From Bowmanella pacifica (GTDB taxonomy: Bacteria; Pseudomonadota; Gammaproteobacteria; Enterobacterales; Alteromonadaceae), in the NCBI RefSeq assembly GCF_014645355.1, contig NZ_BMLS01000003.1:62001-126000 (forward strand): a stretch of 64,000 nt of DNA, read 5' to 3'. Below the pieces are notes generated by a model that saw only the letters and a program-made list of their open reading frames with translations, had not been told where the DNA came from and did not search any database. The number at the start of each line of letters is the position of its first letter. Position 1 is the first letter of the stretch. This document shows positions 27,171 to 36,594 of the stretch, piece after piece. Both the position numbers and the translations under genes were made by a program.

Positions 27171-28256
27171 TTAACGCCGGATTACGGCTTCTTGTTGATT
27201 CAGTAACGAAATCATCGGGTTTTGGGCCAGAACCTTGTCTTTGAGCAACCAGCCAATCAATAATCCGGTGGCAAAACCGCCTAAGTGGGCACCGTAGTCT
27301 ACATCCGCACCGCCCAGCAACATGCCGAGGATATTAAATGCAACCCAAATAGCGAAGAACCAAACGGCCGACAGCTTCTTCTGATAGATCACGAACATAA
27401 AGGTCAAACTAGCATGACGGAACCACATCAGGTACATGCCAAATAGACCGGCAATGGCCCCACTGGCACCAACGGACGGAATATCGCTGCCGCTTCTGAC
27501 CAAGGCGCCCACGACGCTCGCAGCCAGGCCACATAGCAAATAAAGCCCCAAATAGCGTTTATGGCCAAGGGCATCCTCGAGGTTATCGCCTACCACGTAC
27601 AGAAAGTACAAATTACCCACCAGGTGTAACACTGAACCATGCAGAAATATGCAGGTCAGCAGTGTCCAGGCGTGTTCACCGGCCAAGACCTGTGAAGGAA
27701 CGGCGGCCAGATGCTGAAATGTCCAGATAAAGCTCTGTTCATCGAAATAGTACAGGGCAAAGATCACGGCATTGAGTAGCAGCAATGTCCAGTTGACCAC
27801 AGGGCGGATGCGCGGCTTAAGGTTATATTCAACCGGCATCTGCGACAGAAACTGGAACAAATAGGTCTTCCAGTTAACTTTTTGATTCAATTGCGACAAC
27901 GCATCCCGCAGCGCCGGACTTTGCTGTACGCCGCGCAGTTCATGGCGGTCGACCCAGCTACCGTCACAGGCATGGCAATGATCAATTTCGGTATGGTAGT
28001 CGGCTAACAGGTGGTAACGCTGTAGCGATTGATGACAATCGGGACAATGTAGCTCGCTGTCGCCCAGATGTTTGCCAAAATGATCGGCATACTGGCTGTC
28101 TGATACATCCTCATGCAGTTCATTAATCATCCGATTAACTTCGTCTTTCTCAAACCACAAGCCACCACAGGCCTGACAAACATCAATTTCATCGGCCTGG
28201 TAACTGGTGGGGGTCAACATTTTATCTTTACAACGGGGGCAGGGTTTAATCGGCAC
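27171..28256 (-). CDS. Rhomboid intramembrane protease with two N-terminal zinc ribbons
   Basis: A 361-residue fusion. Two TFIIB-type zinc ribbons occupy the cytosolic N-terminus: C6-C9/C27-C30 and C71-C74/C94-C97, each ending in the CxACxGxW pattern. Residues 150-345 form a rhomboid domain with HxxxN (H211, N215), the catalytic GASG (Ser255) and AHLGG (His314), so the Ser-His dyad is intact. Rhomboids cut membrane segments of client proteins. The zinc ribbons may bind nucleic acid or partner proteins. It overlaps the upstream gene by 11 bases, suggesting they work together. The substrate is unknown. Confidence 0.88.
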   Translation of the reverse strand: MPIKPCPRCKDKMLTPTSYQADEIDVCQACGGLWFEKDEVNRMINELHEDVSDSQYADHFGKHLGDSELHCPDCHQSLQRYHLLADYHTEIDHCHACDGSWVDRHELRGVQQSPALRDALSQLNQKVNWKTYLFQFLSQMPVEYNLKPRIRPVVNWTLLLLNAVIFALYYFDEQSFIWTFQHLAAVPSQVLAGEHAWTLLTCIFLHGSVLHLVGNLYFLYVVGDNLEDALGHKRYLGLYLLCGLAASVVGALVRSGSDIPSVGASGAIAGLFGMYLMWFRHASLTFMFVIYQKKLSAVWFFAIWVAFNILGMLLGGADVDYGAHLGGFATGLLIGWLLKDKVLAQNPMISLLNQQEAVIRR

Positions 28257-28875
28257 GCTTCAACTCCTTCAAGCTACCAATGACTACACCTTCTTTGGCC
28301 AGCGCCTGCTGCAAAGATTCTGCGCTTTCGGCTAATACAGGCAGAACATTTTGCTGCATATGGTCGGTTAACAATTTCAGTTGCGCCCCGGCATAGGCAG
28401 AGCCCAGTTTACGCTGCTCGGCCTTGTCCATTAATTGCCTTGACTTACCATAAAAGCGTCTCACCTCCGTCAGGATTTCACTGGGCGTTTCCAGTGTAGC
28501 AGGGTGATAGCGCATCGTTTCCCACACGTAGAGATCCATGGGGGGACGGTTGTCCTTGATGATCTGTAAGGCCGGACTTTTAGCCAGTACGTCGGTGGCA
28601 TATAGCTCCACTTCGCCAATATTGTCTTTCAGCTCTTCGTACAGGGACATTCTCAGGTAGTAGTTATCTTCCATTTTGGAATAGGTATCGAAGGTCAGCG
28701 CTTGCTGTAAACCGCTTTGTGCGGCGAGATAAACCCCGACAATAGTAGAGACAATCATAAAGATCTGGTTAAGCCAAAAGCCGGTCTTCCGCAATTCCTG
28801 ATTATCGAGTGGAACCTTACGATGTTGGGCCAGTGAGCTATCGGCTGATGCCGCTTTTGCATCTGAATGGGACAA
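28246..28875 (-). CDS. Single-pass membrane protein of unknown function
   Basis: A 209-residue protein not recognised as a named family. One membrane segment (about 33-53, FWLNQIFMIVSTIVGVYLA) is followed by a long helical extracytoplasmic or cytosolic region. I chose the TTG at 28875 because AGGAAG lies 6 bases upstream; an in-frame TTG at 28923 would add 16 residues with a poor ribosome site. It overlaps the rhomboid gene by 11 bases, and as a single-span protein next to a rhomboid it could be its partner or substrate; that is inference. Confidence 0.6.
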   Translation of the reverse strand: MSHSDAKAASADSSLAQHRKVPLDNQELRKTGFWLNQIFMIVSTIVGVYLAAQSGLQQALTFDTYSKMEDNYYLRMSLYEELKDNIGEVELYATDVLAKSPALQIIKDNRPPMDLYVWETMRYHPATLETPSEILTEVRRFYGKSRQLMDKAEQRKLGSAYAGAQLKLLTDHMQQNVLPVLAESAESLQQALAKEGVVIGSLKELKRAD

Positions 28876-29102
28876 AACATACTTCCTGTTGTTGATAAGG
28901 CGGCTATGGTAGCTAAATAGCAAAGCCCTGATAAGTCAGAACTAATTACTATCGTTTTCAACGAGATTTGATTATGCCAAAGCATAAGTAAAACCGTTCA
29001 AAGTGGAGAATATGTAGTCAGTTGAGACGATGTCAGTGTTTTCAGACAAAATGCGTTGTGCGCCGCTTGATTCGAGTTTCCCAGCCATAAAGCATGGTGG
29101 AT

Positions 29103-29116
29103 TTGTGATAGATCAA
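29103..29116. promoter_or_regulatory. Candidate FNR box upstream of hemN
   Basis: TTGTG-ATAG-ATCAA matches the FNR consensus TTGAT-N4-ATCAA at 8 of 10 positions, 62 bases before the hemN start codon. Control by FNR would suit the oxygen-independent enzyme. It could also affect the divergent membrane-protein/rhomboid pair. Confidence 0.5.
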
Positions 29117-29177
29117 AACCTGACAGAATACCCAGGGGTACACTGCCGACATTGAAAATGGAAATAGCAGAGACAGA

Positions 29178-30533
29178 ATGCAAGGCTGGGATCCCAAACT
29201 CATTGCCAAATACAATATTAATGGCCCCCGATATACTTCATACCCGACTGCGCTGGCATTGAACGAGGACTTTAACCTTGATGCCGTGCAACTGGCGTTG
29301 GACAGCAGTCGCGATGATCTGAGCTTGTATATCCATATCCCGTTTTGTCATCAGCTTTGTTATTACTGTGGCTGCAACAAGGTCATCACCCGTCATCAGC
29401 ATAAGGCCGACAACTATCTGGATGCGCTGGAACTTGAAATGGCCTTGTATCAACAAAAGTTGCAAGGCAAGCGTATTCACCAAATCCACCTCGGCGGAGG
29501 GACTCCCACCTTTTTGACCAATGGTCAGTTAAGTCGCCTTTTATTGGCGCTGCACCGGCATTTCGATATTGCCATAGACGCAGAGCTGAGCATTGAAATT
29601 GACCCTCGCAGCTGTAATGACGATAAGCTGCGCCATTTACGCAAGCTCGGCTTTGGCCGGGTTAGCTTTGGTGTGCAGGACTTAGACGAGAAAGTGCAAA
29701 TTGCCATTAACAGGGTGCAGGAAACCGACTTAATTCGTCATCAGGTGGCACTGTGCCGGGAACTTGGCTTTGCCTCTATCAACCTGGATTTGGTTTACGG
29801 TCTGCCTTATCAGCATCCAGAAAGCTTTGCCGAAACCCTGGCTGAGATTGTCAGGCTAAGTCCGGATCGCATTTCCTTGTTCAGCTATGCGCATCTGCCG
29901 GCACGTTTTGCCGCGCAGCGTAAAATTCCCGATGCCAGCTTGCCAGACTCTGCCACTAAGTTAGCGCTACTGCAGCAGTCTATCGACGCATTCGAGCAGG
30001 CCGGTTACCAATTTATCGGTATGGATCATTTTGCCAAACCGGATGATGAACTGGCCAAAGCCCAGCAACAGGGCAGGTTACAGCGTAACTTCCAAGGCTA
30101 TACCACCCATGGCCAAGATGCGCTGATTGGCTTAGGGGTGTCGTCCATCAGTCAGGTAAATGGTGTGCTATGGCAAAACGCTAAGGAGTTACCTGCTTAT
30201 TATGAGGCCATGCAGCAGCGCAGTTTGCCGGTACAAAAAGGCTTTTCGTTAAGTGAAGACGATAAAATGCGCGCCGCACTGATAAGCCAACTTATCTGCC
30301 ATTTTAATCTGGATATTCCTGCGTTTTGCCAAACCTGGCAGTTGGCCGATTTTTGGCGCACCTTTGCCGATGCCTGTGACAATTTACGGCCTTTTATCGA
30401 TGATGGGTTAGTGCGTGTTACTGACAGCCGGCTTGAGGTTTTGCCTAAGGGCAGATTTTGGGTGCGCAGTATCTGCGCCTGTTTTGACGCCTACCTGCAG
30501 CAAGGACAAATGCGCTACTCCAAGGTGGTGTAA
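29178..30533 (+). CDS. hemN: Oxygen-independent coproporphyrinogen III dehydrogenase
   Basis: A 451-residue radical-SAM enzyme that decarboxylates coproporphyrinogen III to protoporphyrinogen IX in haem synthesis without oxygen. The 4Fe-4S motif is C57-xxx-C61-xx-C64, with C66 next to it (HIPFCHQLCYYCGC), the pattern of true HemN rather than HemW. GGGTPTFL follows near residue 105. Length matches E. coli HemN (457). It is a single gene ended by a strong terminator. Confidence 0.94.
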   Translation: MQGWDPKLIAKYNINGPRYTSYPTALALNEDFNLDAVQLALDSSRDDLSLYIHIPFCHQLCYYCGCNKVITRHQHKADNYLDALELEMALYQQKLQGKRIHQIHLGGGTPTFLTNGQLSRLLLALHRHFDIAIDAELSIEIDPRSCNDDKLRHLRKLGFGRVSFGVQDLDEKVQIAINRVQETDLIRHQVALCRELGFASINLDLVYGLPYQHPESFAETLAEIVRLSPDRISLFSYAHLPARFAAQRKIPDASLPDSATKLALLQQSIDAFEQAGYQFIGMDHFAKPDDELAKAQQQGRLQRNFQGYTTHGQDALIGLGVSSISQVNGVLWQNAKELPAYYEAMQQRSLPVQKGFSLSEDDKMRAALISQLICHFNLDIPAFCQTWQLADFWRTFADACDNLRPFIDDGLVRVTDSRLEVLPKGRFWVRSICACFDAYLQQGQMRYSKVV

Positions 30534-30573
30534 CGGAATAACAACAATAACAAAGTCAACATCAGGAAAATTT

Positions 30574-30602
30574 CGGCCCGCATTGCGGGCCGCTTGTTTT
30601 TT
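30574..30602 (+). terminator. Terminator between hemN and moeA
   Basis: CGGCCCGC (30574-30581), loop ATT, GCGGGCCG (30585-30592), then CTTGTTTTTT. It serves hemN; the converging moeA stop codon lies in its T run. Confidence 0.82.
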
Positions 30603-31842
30603 AAAAGGGCTGAATGCTGACTTGCTCTCCCGTTGTGACATAACCGCGCTGTTGTTCCAGCACAATATAACAGTTGGCGTTGGCAATACTGGTCAGTACC
30701 CCAGAGCCCTGATTACCCGTGCTTTTGACTAACAATTGGCCGTTTTCATCCTGCCAGTACCAACCACGCTGCAAGTCCATCCGACCCGGGCGCTTTTTCA
30801 GATTATCCGCGGCTTTTGCCAGCAGTCTTACTCCGGGAGTTTGCGTTTGACCGCTCAGGGTTGCCAGGGCAGGGCGAACCAGTTGATCGAAGGTAACGTA
30901 AGCCGAGACAGGGTTGCCGGGCAGGCCGAAAAACACGCATTCACCTAAGTTACCGAAAGCAAAGGGTTTGCCTGGCTTAATGGCCAGTTTCCAAAAGCCA
31001 ATTTGGCCAAGCTCAGCCAGAATGTCTTTGGTAAAATCGGCTTCACCTACCGACACACCGCCTGAGCTAATTAGTACATCACATTCTGCGGCGGCCTGGC
31101 TTAATGCCAGACGCAGGGCCTGTTTGTTATCCCGCACTATGCCAAGATCCAGTACCTCAATGCCCAGTTGACTGAGCTGAGCACGAAGCACCGCACGATT
31201 GCTGTCAAAAATCTGCCCGTCTTTGAGCTTGCCACCTGGTGCCACTAATTCATCGCCGGATGACATAATGGCCACCTTAAGCGGTGTATAGATGCTGACC
31301 TCTGCAATACCTAAAGAGGCCAAAAGACCTAAGTCCACGGCGCGAATAAGATGACCTTTGGCCAACAGCACTTGTCCCTGACGGATATCTTCCCCGGCGC
31401 TGCGAATATTACTGCCACTGTCGGGGGTGGTTAAGAAACGTATGTTGGTATCGCTAGCTTGCACCTGCTCTTGCATCACCACCGCATCGGCACCGGAGGG
31501 AATAACTGCACCTGTCATAATACGCAGGGTTTCGCCGGCACGCAGTTTGCCTTTAAAAGGCGCGCCGGCAAAACTACTGCCTATTAGTTTGAGACTGTCA
31601 GTGGTTTGTAAATCTGCGGCACGAACGGCATAGCCGTCCATCGACGAATTGTCATAAGGTGGAATATTCAGCTCGGCAATCACATCTTCTGCCAACACCG
31701 CGCCTAAGGCACAGTCCAGCGCTACCTTCAGCACCTGTTGGCGGCAGGTCAGTGCTGCATGCATCTGCGCTAACGCCTGTTCAACGGGCAGCAAGGCAGG
31801 AGCCTGATCGCAAGGTGAGGGCTTAACAGGGTGGTGTGACAT
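30601..31842 (-). CDS. moeA: Molybdopterin molybdotransferase MoeA
   Basis: A 413-residue enzyme that inserts molybdate into adenylylated molybdopterin, the last step of basic molybdenum cofactor synthesis. The N-terminal VEQALAQMHAAL, the DNSSMDGYAVRAAD stretch, GGVSVGEADF and the KPGKPFAFG and GLPGNPVS motifs are diagnostic. The ATG at 31842 has GGAG 7 bases upstream; a TTG four codons earlier is less likely. The copper receptor gene upstream ends in a terminator, so moeA probably has its own promoter in 31843-31960. Confidence 0.94.
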   Translation of the reverse strand: MSHHPVKPSPCDQAPALLPVEQALAQMHAALTCRQQVLKVALDCALGAVLAEDVIAELNIPPYDNSSMDGYAVRAADLQTTDSLKLIGSSFAGAPFKGKLRAGETLRIMTGAVIPSGADAVVMQEQVQASDTNIRFLTTPDSGSNIRSAGEDIRQGQVLLAKGHLIRAVDLGLLASLGIAEVSIYTPLKVAIMSSGDELVAPGGKLKDGQIFDSNRAVLRAQLSQLGIEVLDLGIVRDNKQALRLALSQAAAECDVLISSGGVSVGEADFTKDILAELGQIGFWKLAIKPGKPFAFGNLGECVFFGLPGNPVSAYVTFDQLVRPALATLSGQTQTPGVRLLAKAADNLKKRPGRMDLQRGWYWQDENGQLLVKSTGNQGSGVLTSIANANCYIVLEQQRGYVTTGEQVSIQPF

Positions 31843-31960
31843 AAGGTTCTCCAACTATTCCAATGGCTTAAGGGTAACCAGTTAGCGCATTGAAGCCAAT
31901 ACAACCAAAGGAATAGAAAAGGGATGATGGTAAAAGATTTCGTTGCGGCTTTGCCGGAAA

Positions 31961-31987
31961 ATTAAAAAGCCGGCGCTAGACCGGCTT
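31961..31987 (-). terminator. Terminator of the copper receptor gene
   Basis: AAGCCGG and CCGGCTT arms (31967-31973, 31981-31987) with a 7-base loop; on the minus strand the stem is followed by TTTAAT. It lies 16 bases past the receptor stop. Confidence 0.7.
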
Positions 31988-32003
31988 AAACATACTCATA
32001 GGC

Positions 32004-34037
32004 TTAGAATCGATAATCCACTTTGGCCCACAGGGTACGCCCCGGCTCATGGACCCGACCGCTAACCACATAACCAGGGATATCCGCGGCACTTTTGCTC
32101 AGATACTCCTGGTATTGTTTATCCAGTAAATTATCGATACCCAGACTCACCTGCCACTGGCTATTGGGCTGCCACATGGCATTGGCCGACAATACGCCAA
32201 AGCCAGCGGTAGGCAGAGTATCCAGGCCGACAATGGTGCCCTGATTTTGCGCCACCTTGTCCTGACGTTGCACCAAGCGCCACAGGGCGCCAAATTGCCA
32301 GTCCTGCCACTGATAGGCAGTACTTAACCGCAGCTCCACCGGCGGCTGCTGAGCAAGGGCAAGATTATCGCTATCATTGCTACCCCGACTGACCGCCAGG
32401 CTAGACTCCACTCGCCACTGGGTGGTGGCCTGCCAGGTCAGACTGGCTTCGCCACCAAAGGTATGGGCGTCAATGTTACGCACGGTTTCCGGCAGCATGG
32501 GATTGTGTTTATCCAGCAAAATAAAATCACTGATATCGGCGTAATAACCCGACAAACTCAGCCGTATATCCTGCCAGTTGCGGATCCAACCTATATCCAA
32601 CTGATGGGTAATTTCTGCCTCGGTATTAAAGGCGGACGCGCTGTCTTCACCGCCGCGGTTATTTCCCAGTAATTCCCAATAGTCGGGGAAGCGTGCCGCC
32701 CGGCCAATACCGGCATACCAGGTCTGATTGTCGCTTTGTTGCTCCATACGCACAAAACCGCTGGTCAGCGTATCGGCGCGTTTTTGCCCATAGCTGGGGT
32801 TAGCTATGGTCATCATCATGCTTTTACGCAAACTCAGGCGACTGTCCCAGGCTTGCCAGTCATCCACCCGCACACCGCCATGCAGGCTAAGGCCGTCTGA
32901 ATAGGCGTAGCTAAGTTCGGTAAACAGGCCCCATTGCTCAAAACGGCCATCTTCCATACGCACTTTGTCCTGATAAGGCATCATCGGCTGATTCATGCTC
33001 ATGCGGTTGCGATGGGTATTCTGGCTGGCATCCAGGCCCACTTTAGTCTGTAGCTTGCCAAAGGCCAGATCGGCCTGAATACGGCCGCCGCGGTTATAGC
33101 TATCCGGGTTCATGGCGGCCGGCGTTGGCATCATCATACTGGGGGTAAAGTCGCGCAGGCTGTAGTTATCCATCACATGATCAACATGGTTGAAGTACAA
33201 CTGGCCTTCCAGACGGGTTAACCAATCGGCGAGGTTATCTTTACGACCTTTTAAGCTTAACTGACGACGGTCGAACAATGAGCCATCCATAGTCCGGTCA
33301 GCATAGGCCGCTTCGCCATCACTGCTACCCAGGCTTAGCATTAACAAACTATCGGCGTCCGGGGTCCAGGCCAGCTCCGCGTTGGCGCTCCAGCGATCGT
33401 AATGGCTGTTAATTTCATTACCTTCACCGTCCTTATAGTTGTCCGCTTTGGCTTTGGCGGCATTTACTCTGACAAAACCGCTAGTGTTGCCCAAGGTCAT
33501 ATCGGTGTTTATTTCACGGCGCCCGGCACTGGCAAGGGTCAGGCTGGTGTCGGTGGTAAAGCCGCTTTCACTTAGCTGATAGCTGTTACGCTCGAACAGC
33601 ACAGTGGCATTGGCGGGCAGATGCAAAACCGATTGGGGGCCCTTGATCACGCGGATTTGGTCAAAACTTTGTGGCGATAAATAGGCCGTAGGCGGGTCCA
33701 TACGACTGCCACAGCCGCCAAACAGCAGGTTGCCGTCGTTTAAAATGGTCAGGCGTGACGCTGCCATGCCTCTGAAGACTGGATCGCCGCTGGCCCCGCC
33801 TTTACGCACCATAGAAAAGCCCGGGATGGTTTTCAGATAATCGGCACCGTCGTGAGCCGGCAAAGGCTGGCGCGGCTGCTTGGCATCGGTAATGACCTGG
33901 TTGGGTAGGCTAAGGGCTTCGCCACTGACGATAATAGTTTCTAACTCGTCATGTTGTTGTGCTTGTTCGCCATAGGAAAGCGCAGAGAAAAGGGCCAGGC
34001 TCAGGGCGCTGACACGAAAAGTGGTGTGTTTGTTCAT
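32004..34037 (-). CDS. TonB-dependent copper receptor (OprC/NosA type)
   Basis: A 677-residue outer-membrane receptor. A signal peptide (1-23) precedes a TonB-box-like ETIIVSG, a plug domain with DPVFRGMAASRL and the family hallmark FGGCGSRMDPPTAYL, and a 22-strand barrel ending in the C-terminal Phe (VDYRF). Met-rich external loops (such as MMMPTPAAM and MNQPMMPYQ) suit copper binding. The hallmark places it with TonB copper receptors that load copper for enzymes such as nitrous oxide reductase. Start ATG 34037; an upstream ATG at 34064 is less likely. It follows a DUF2946 gene in the same direction. Confidence 0.9.
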   Translation of the reverse strand: MNKHTTFRVSALSLALFSALSYGEQAQQHDELETIIVSGEALSLPNQVITDAKQPRQPLPAHDGADYLKTIPGFSMVRKGGASGDPVFRGMAASRLTILNDGNLLFGGCGSRMDPPTAYLSPQSFDQIRVIKGPQSVLHLPANATVLFERNSYQLSESGFTTDTSLTLASAGRREINTDMTLGNTSGFVRVNAAKAKADNYKDGEGNEINSHYDRWSANAELAWTPDADSLLMLSLGSSDGEAAYADRTMDGSLFDRRQLSLKGRKDNLADWLTRLEGQLYFNHVDHVMDNYSLRDFTPSMMMPTPAAMNPDSYNRGGRIQADLAFGKLQTKVGLDASQNTHRNRMSMNQPMMPYQDKVRMEDGRFEQWGLFTELSYAYSDGLSLHGGVRVDDWQAWDSRLSLRKSMMMTIANPSYGQKRADTLTSGFVRMEQQSDNQTWYAGIGRAARFPDYWELLGNNRGGEDSASAFNTEAEITHQLDIGWIRNWQDIRLSLSGYYADISDFILLDKHNPMLPETVRNIDAHTFGGEASLTWQATTQWRVESSLAVSRGSNDSDNLALAQQPPVELRLSTAYQWQDWQFGALWRLVQRQDKVAQNQGTIVGLDTLPTAGFGVLSANAMWQPNSQWQVSLGIDNLLDKQYQEYLSKSAADIPGYVVSGRVHEPGRTLWAKVDYRF

Positions 34038-34115
34038 TGTTTGATTCCGTTTACATAGGGGCACGCTGGCCTAAGCCAAAGGCCCAAAGCTAAATATTGG
34101 TTAACAGCAGAGGAA

Positions 34116-34529
34116 TCAAACGGCCGGTGGGGCGCGGGATAAGGCTTTGGCGTATTGGGCTTGTAAGTAAGGCGCACTGAGGCGCTGGGCAATCAGATCA
34201 GGGTAGTTTAGCTGCGCGGCAATCAGCTTTGCGCTAACAGCAAAGGTTTTTAGGTCCTGGGCAAATAAGTCGCCGCATTTGATGCTTTTGAGTTCTTGGG
34301 GAAGATCTTCTGGTGCATCGACAAACACGAAAGCACCAGCTTGCCAGGAGGCAGACATGGACACCCATTTCATATCCCGGCCGGTACAAATCAGTACTTT
34401 GTCTTCATCGCTGAAGCTGCGGGCCTGGGCCAAATGCTGGGACGTCGCAAACGCCAGGCTCAGGTTGTTGAGTATAAACAGCAACAACAGCAGCGGCGTA
34501 AACCAGATTTTGGTGCGGCGAATGAACAA
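34116..34529 (-). CDS. DUF2946-like small exported protein
   Basis: A 137-residue protein with a signal peptide or N-terminal anchor (residues 8-28, WFTPLLLLLFILNNLSLAFA). The mature part has the ICTGRDMKWVSM segment and a second Cys near residue 85, the pattern of DUF2946 proteins, which commonly stand next to TonB copper receptors. It begins at TTG 34529 with AGG close upstream and is followed 78 bases later by the receptor gene. A periplasmic copper-related role is inferred from context. Confidence 0.65.
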   Translation of the reverse strand: MFIRRTKIWFTPLLLLLFILNNLSLAFATSQHLAQARSFSDEDKVLICTGRDMKWVSMSASWQAGAFVFVDAPEDLPQELKSIKCGDLFAQDLKTFAVSAKLIAAQLNYPDLIAQRLSAPYLQAQYAKALSRAPPAV

Positions 34530-34778
34530 GTGCCTGTCCAGGTTGGCAAAACTGACCTTAGTGTAAGGAAAGCTCCGGGGTACGGCAATATCCCTTTGGC
34601 GGTATTGCTTGCGCTGGATCAGGACGACGGCACTTTATCTGCTTAGTTGTTTCAACATCACATCCTGCCTGCTCGGCAAAATTACGATTTCTTTACGCCT
34701 GGTCCATCTTCATATCTAGAGACTTTACAGCCCTTATTTCTACAGTAGCCCGTCACTCACAAACAAAGGACAACAATC

Positions 34779-34859
34779 GTGAACTGGCTACTGCTGTGTT
34801 TATCTCTGGCGCTCTTCGCATATCTGGCCGTGGCAATGTTTGCCCCGGATAGATTCTAG
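34779..34859 (+). CDS. kdpF: KdpF, small subunit of the potassium pump
   Basis: A 26-residue membrane peptide starting at GTG 34779, with AAAGGA ten bases upstream. It is one hydrophobic helix (WLLLCLSLALFAYLAVAMF) ending PDRF, as in other KdpF. It stabilises the KdpABC complex. It is 8 bases ahead of kdpA and shorter than usual gene-finding cut-offs. Confidence 0.85.
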   Translation: MNWLLLCLSLALFAYLAVAMFAPDRF

Positions 34860-34867
34860 GGGGCCGC

Positions 34868-36592
34868 ATGCTGGATATTTTTATCATCTGTTTACTGGCG
34901 CTGGGCCTCGCCTGGCCCTTAGGTCACTATATGACCGGTATATTTTCCGGTCAGCGGCACTTTACCGATACCTTGTTCAACCCGGTTGAACGTCTTATCT
35001 ACAAAGCCATTGGCGTTAATCCCAATCTGGGCATGACGTGGAAATCTTACGGTGCGGCGTTTTTACTCAGCAACCTGGTATTGGGGATTCTGGCCTTTTT
35101 GTTGCTGAAGTTTCAGCATTTACTGCCTATGAATCCCGATGGTATCGGGCCTTTATCCTGGGACTTGGCACTGCATACTGCGGTGTCGTTTCTGACCAAT
35201 ACCAACCAACAACACTATTCAGGCCAGGCGCAATTGAGCTATCTGTCTCAGGGCTTTTTGATTGTGACCTTGCAATTTGTCACGCCGGCAATGGCACTGG
35301 CGGTGTGTGTGGCCATATTGAGGGGCATGCTGGGAGGCAGAAACAAACGCAGCGCGGCAGAAGGCGAGGCGCGGGACTTGGGTAACTACTATGTGGATCT
35401 GGTGCGCGGCGTGCTGCGCTTGCTGATCCCCCTGGCTACCATTGTCGCGCTGTTGCTGTCCTGGCAAGGGGTACCGAGCAGCTTCGAAGGGGCGCAAAAG
35501 GTACAGACCTTAGACCCGGCAGCGCCTATTGCTCAGCAGCAGGTACCTATTGGGCCTGTGGCGGCCATGGTCTCCATCAAACAGCTTGGCACCAATGGTG
35601 GCGGCTGGTATGGCCCCAACAGCAGCAATCCGCTGGAAAATCCAACCCCGGTCAGTAATGCCATTGAAACCATTGCCCTGGTGTTGGTGCCTATGGCCGT
35701 GGTGTTTATGGCCGGTGGTATGCTCAGACGTAAATCTTTCAGTTGGATGTCGTTGGCGGCCATGGGGGTACTGAGTGTGGTGTTTATTGCCGCCACTGTG
35801 TACAGCGAGCTGCAGCCTAACGCGGCCTTTGCCGGTCAGGCCATGCACGGGCCCAATATGGAAGGCAAAGAAGTGCGCTTTGGCCCGGAACTGTCGGCCT
35901 TGTGGGGCACTTTTACCACCCAAACCTCCAATGGCTCGGTCAACGCCATGCACGACTCCTTTAACCCCATTGGCGGCCTGATGACTCGCTCCGGCATGCT
36001 GATCAGTGCCATCTGGGGCGGTATTGGCTGTGGTTTTGTCAATTTTATTGTGTACGTGTGGATTGCGGTGTTTTTATCCGGTTTGATGATCGGCCGCACC
36101 CCAGAGATCTTCGGCCGTAAAATTGAAACCCGGGAAATTACCTTGCTGGGGAGCCTTATCGTGCTGCCAACCCTGTGTGTTTTGGTACTGACGGCTATCA
36201 CAGTGGCCATACCGGCCCTCACTGGCAACAGTAACCCCGGCTTTCATGGCATTTCCCAGGTTTTCTATGAATACACTTCGGCCTTTGCCAATAACGGCTC
36301 GGGTTTTGAGGGGCTGGGCGATAACACCCCCTGGTGGAATGTCAGTTGCGTGATTGCCTTGCTCCTGGGCCGCTACCTGCCGCTGTTTATTCCACTGGTG
36401 ATTGCCGGACGAATGGCCGCCAAGCGCGTCAGTCCTGTTGGTAATGGCAGCCTCAAGCTGGAAAGCCCGACCTTTTGCATCACGCTGGTGGCCGTCATTC
36501 TGATCCTCAACTTCCTGTCTTTCTTACCTGCTGCGGTTATGGGGCCGATTGGCGAAGCCCTTGAACTGGCAACGATCAGTGTGGAGCAATAA
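34868..36592 (+). CDS. kdpA: Potassium-transporting ATPase subunit KdpA
   Basis: A 574-residue channel-like subunit (E. coli 557) of the high-affinity potassium pump in the inner membrane. The selectivity-filter loops are visible: TNTNQQHYSG (about 117), LGTNGGGWYGPNSSNP (about 239-254), TTQTSNGSVNAMHDS (about 350) and YTSAFANNGSGFEG (about 471). About ten membrane segments are present. Start ATG 34868 after AGGGGG. It lies 2 bases before kdpB. Confidence 0.96.
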   Translation: MLDIFIICLLALGLAWPLGHYMTGIFSGQRHFTDTLFNPVERLIYKAIGVNPNLGMTWKSYGAAFLLSNLVLGILAFLLLKFQHLLPMNPDGIGPLSWDLALHTAVSFLTNTNQQHYSGQAQLSYLSQGFLIVTLQFVTPAMALAVCVAILRGMLGGRNKRSAAEGEARDLGNYYVDLVRGVLRLLIPLATIVALLLSWQGVPSSFEGAQKVQTLDPAAPIAQQQVPIGPVAAMVSIKQLGTNGGGWYGPNSSNPLENPTPVSNAIETIALVLVPMAVVFMAGGMLRRKSFSWMSLAAMGVLSVVFIAATVYSELQPNAAFAGQAMHGPNMEGKEVRFGPELSALWGTFTTQTSNGSVNAMHDSFNPIGGLMTRSGMLISAIWGGIGCGFVNFIVYVWIAVFLSGLMIGRTPEIFGRKIETREITLLGSLIVLPTLCVLVLTAITVAIPALTGNSNPGFHGISQVFYEYTSAFANNGSGFEGLGDNTPWWNVSCVIALLLGRYLPLFIPLVIAGRMAAKRVSPVGNGSLKLESPTFCITLVAVILILNFLSFLPAAVMGPIGEALELATISVEQ

Positions 36593-36594
36593 TT

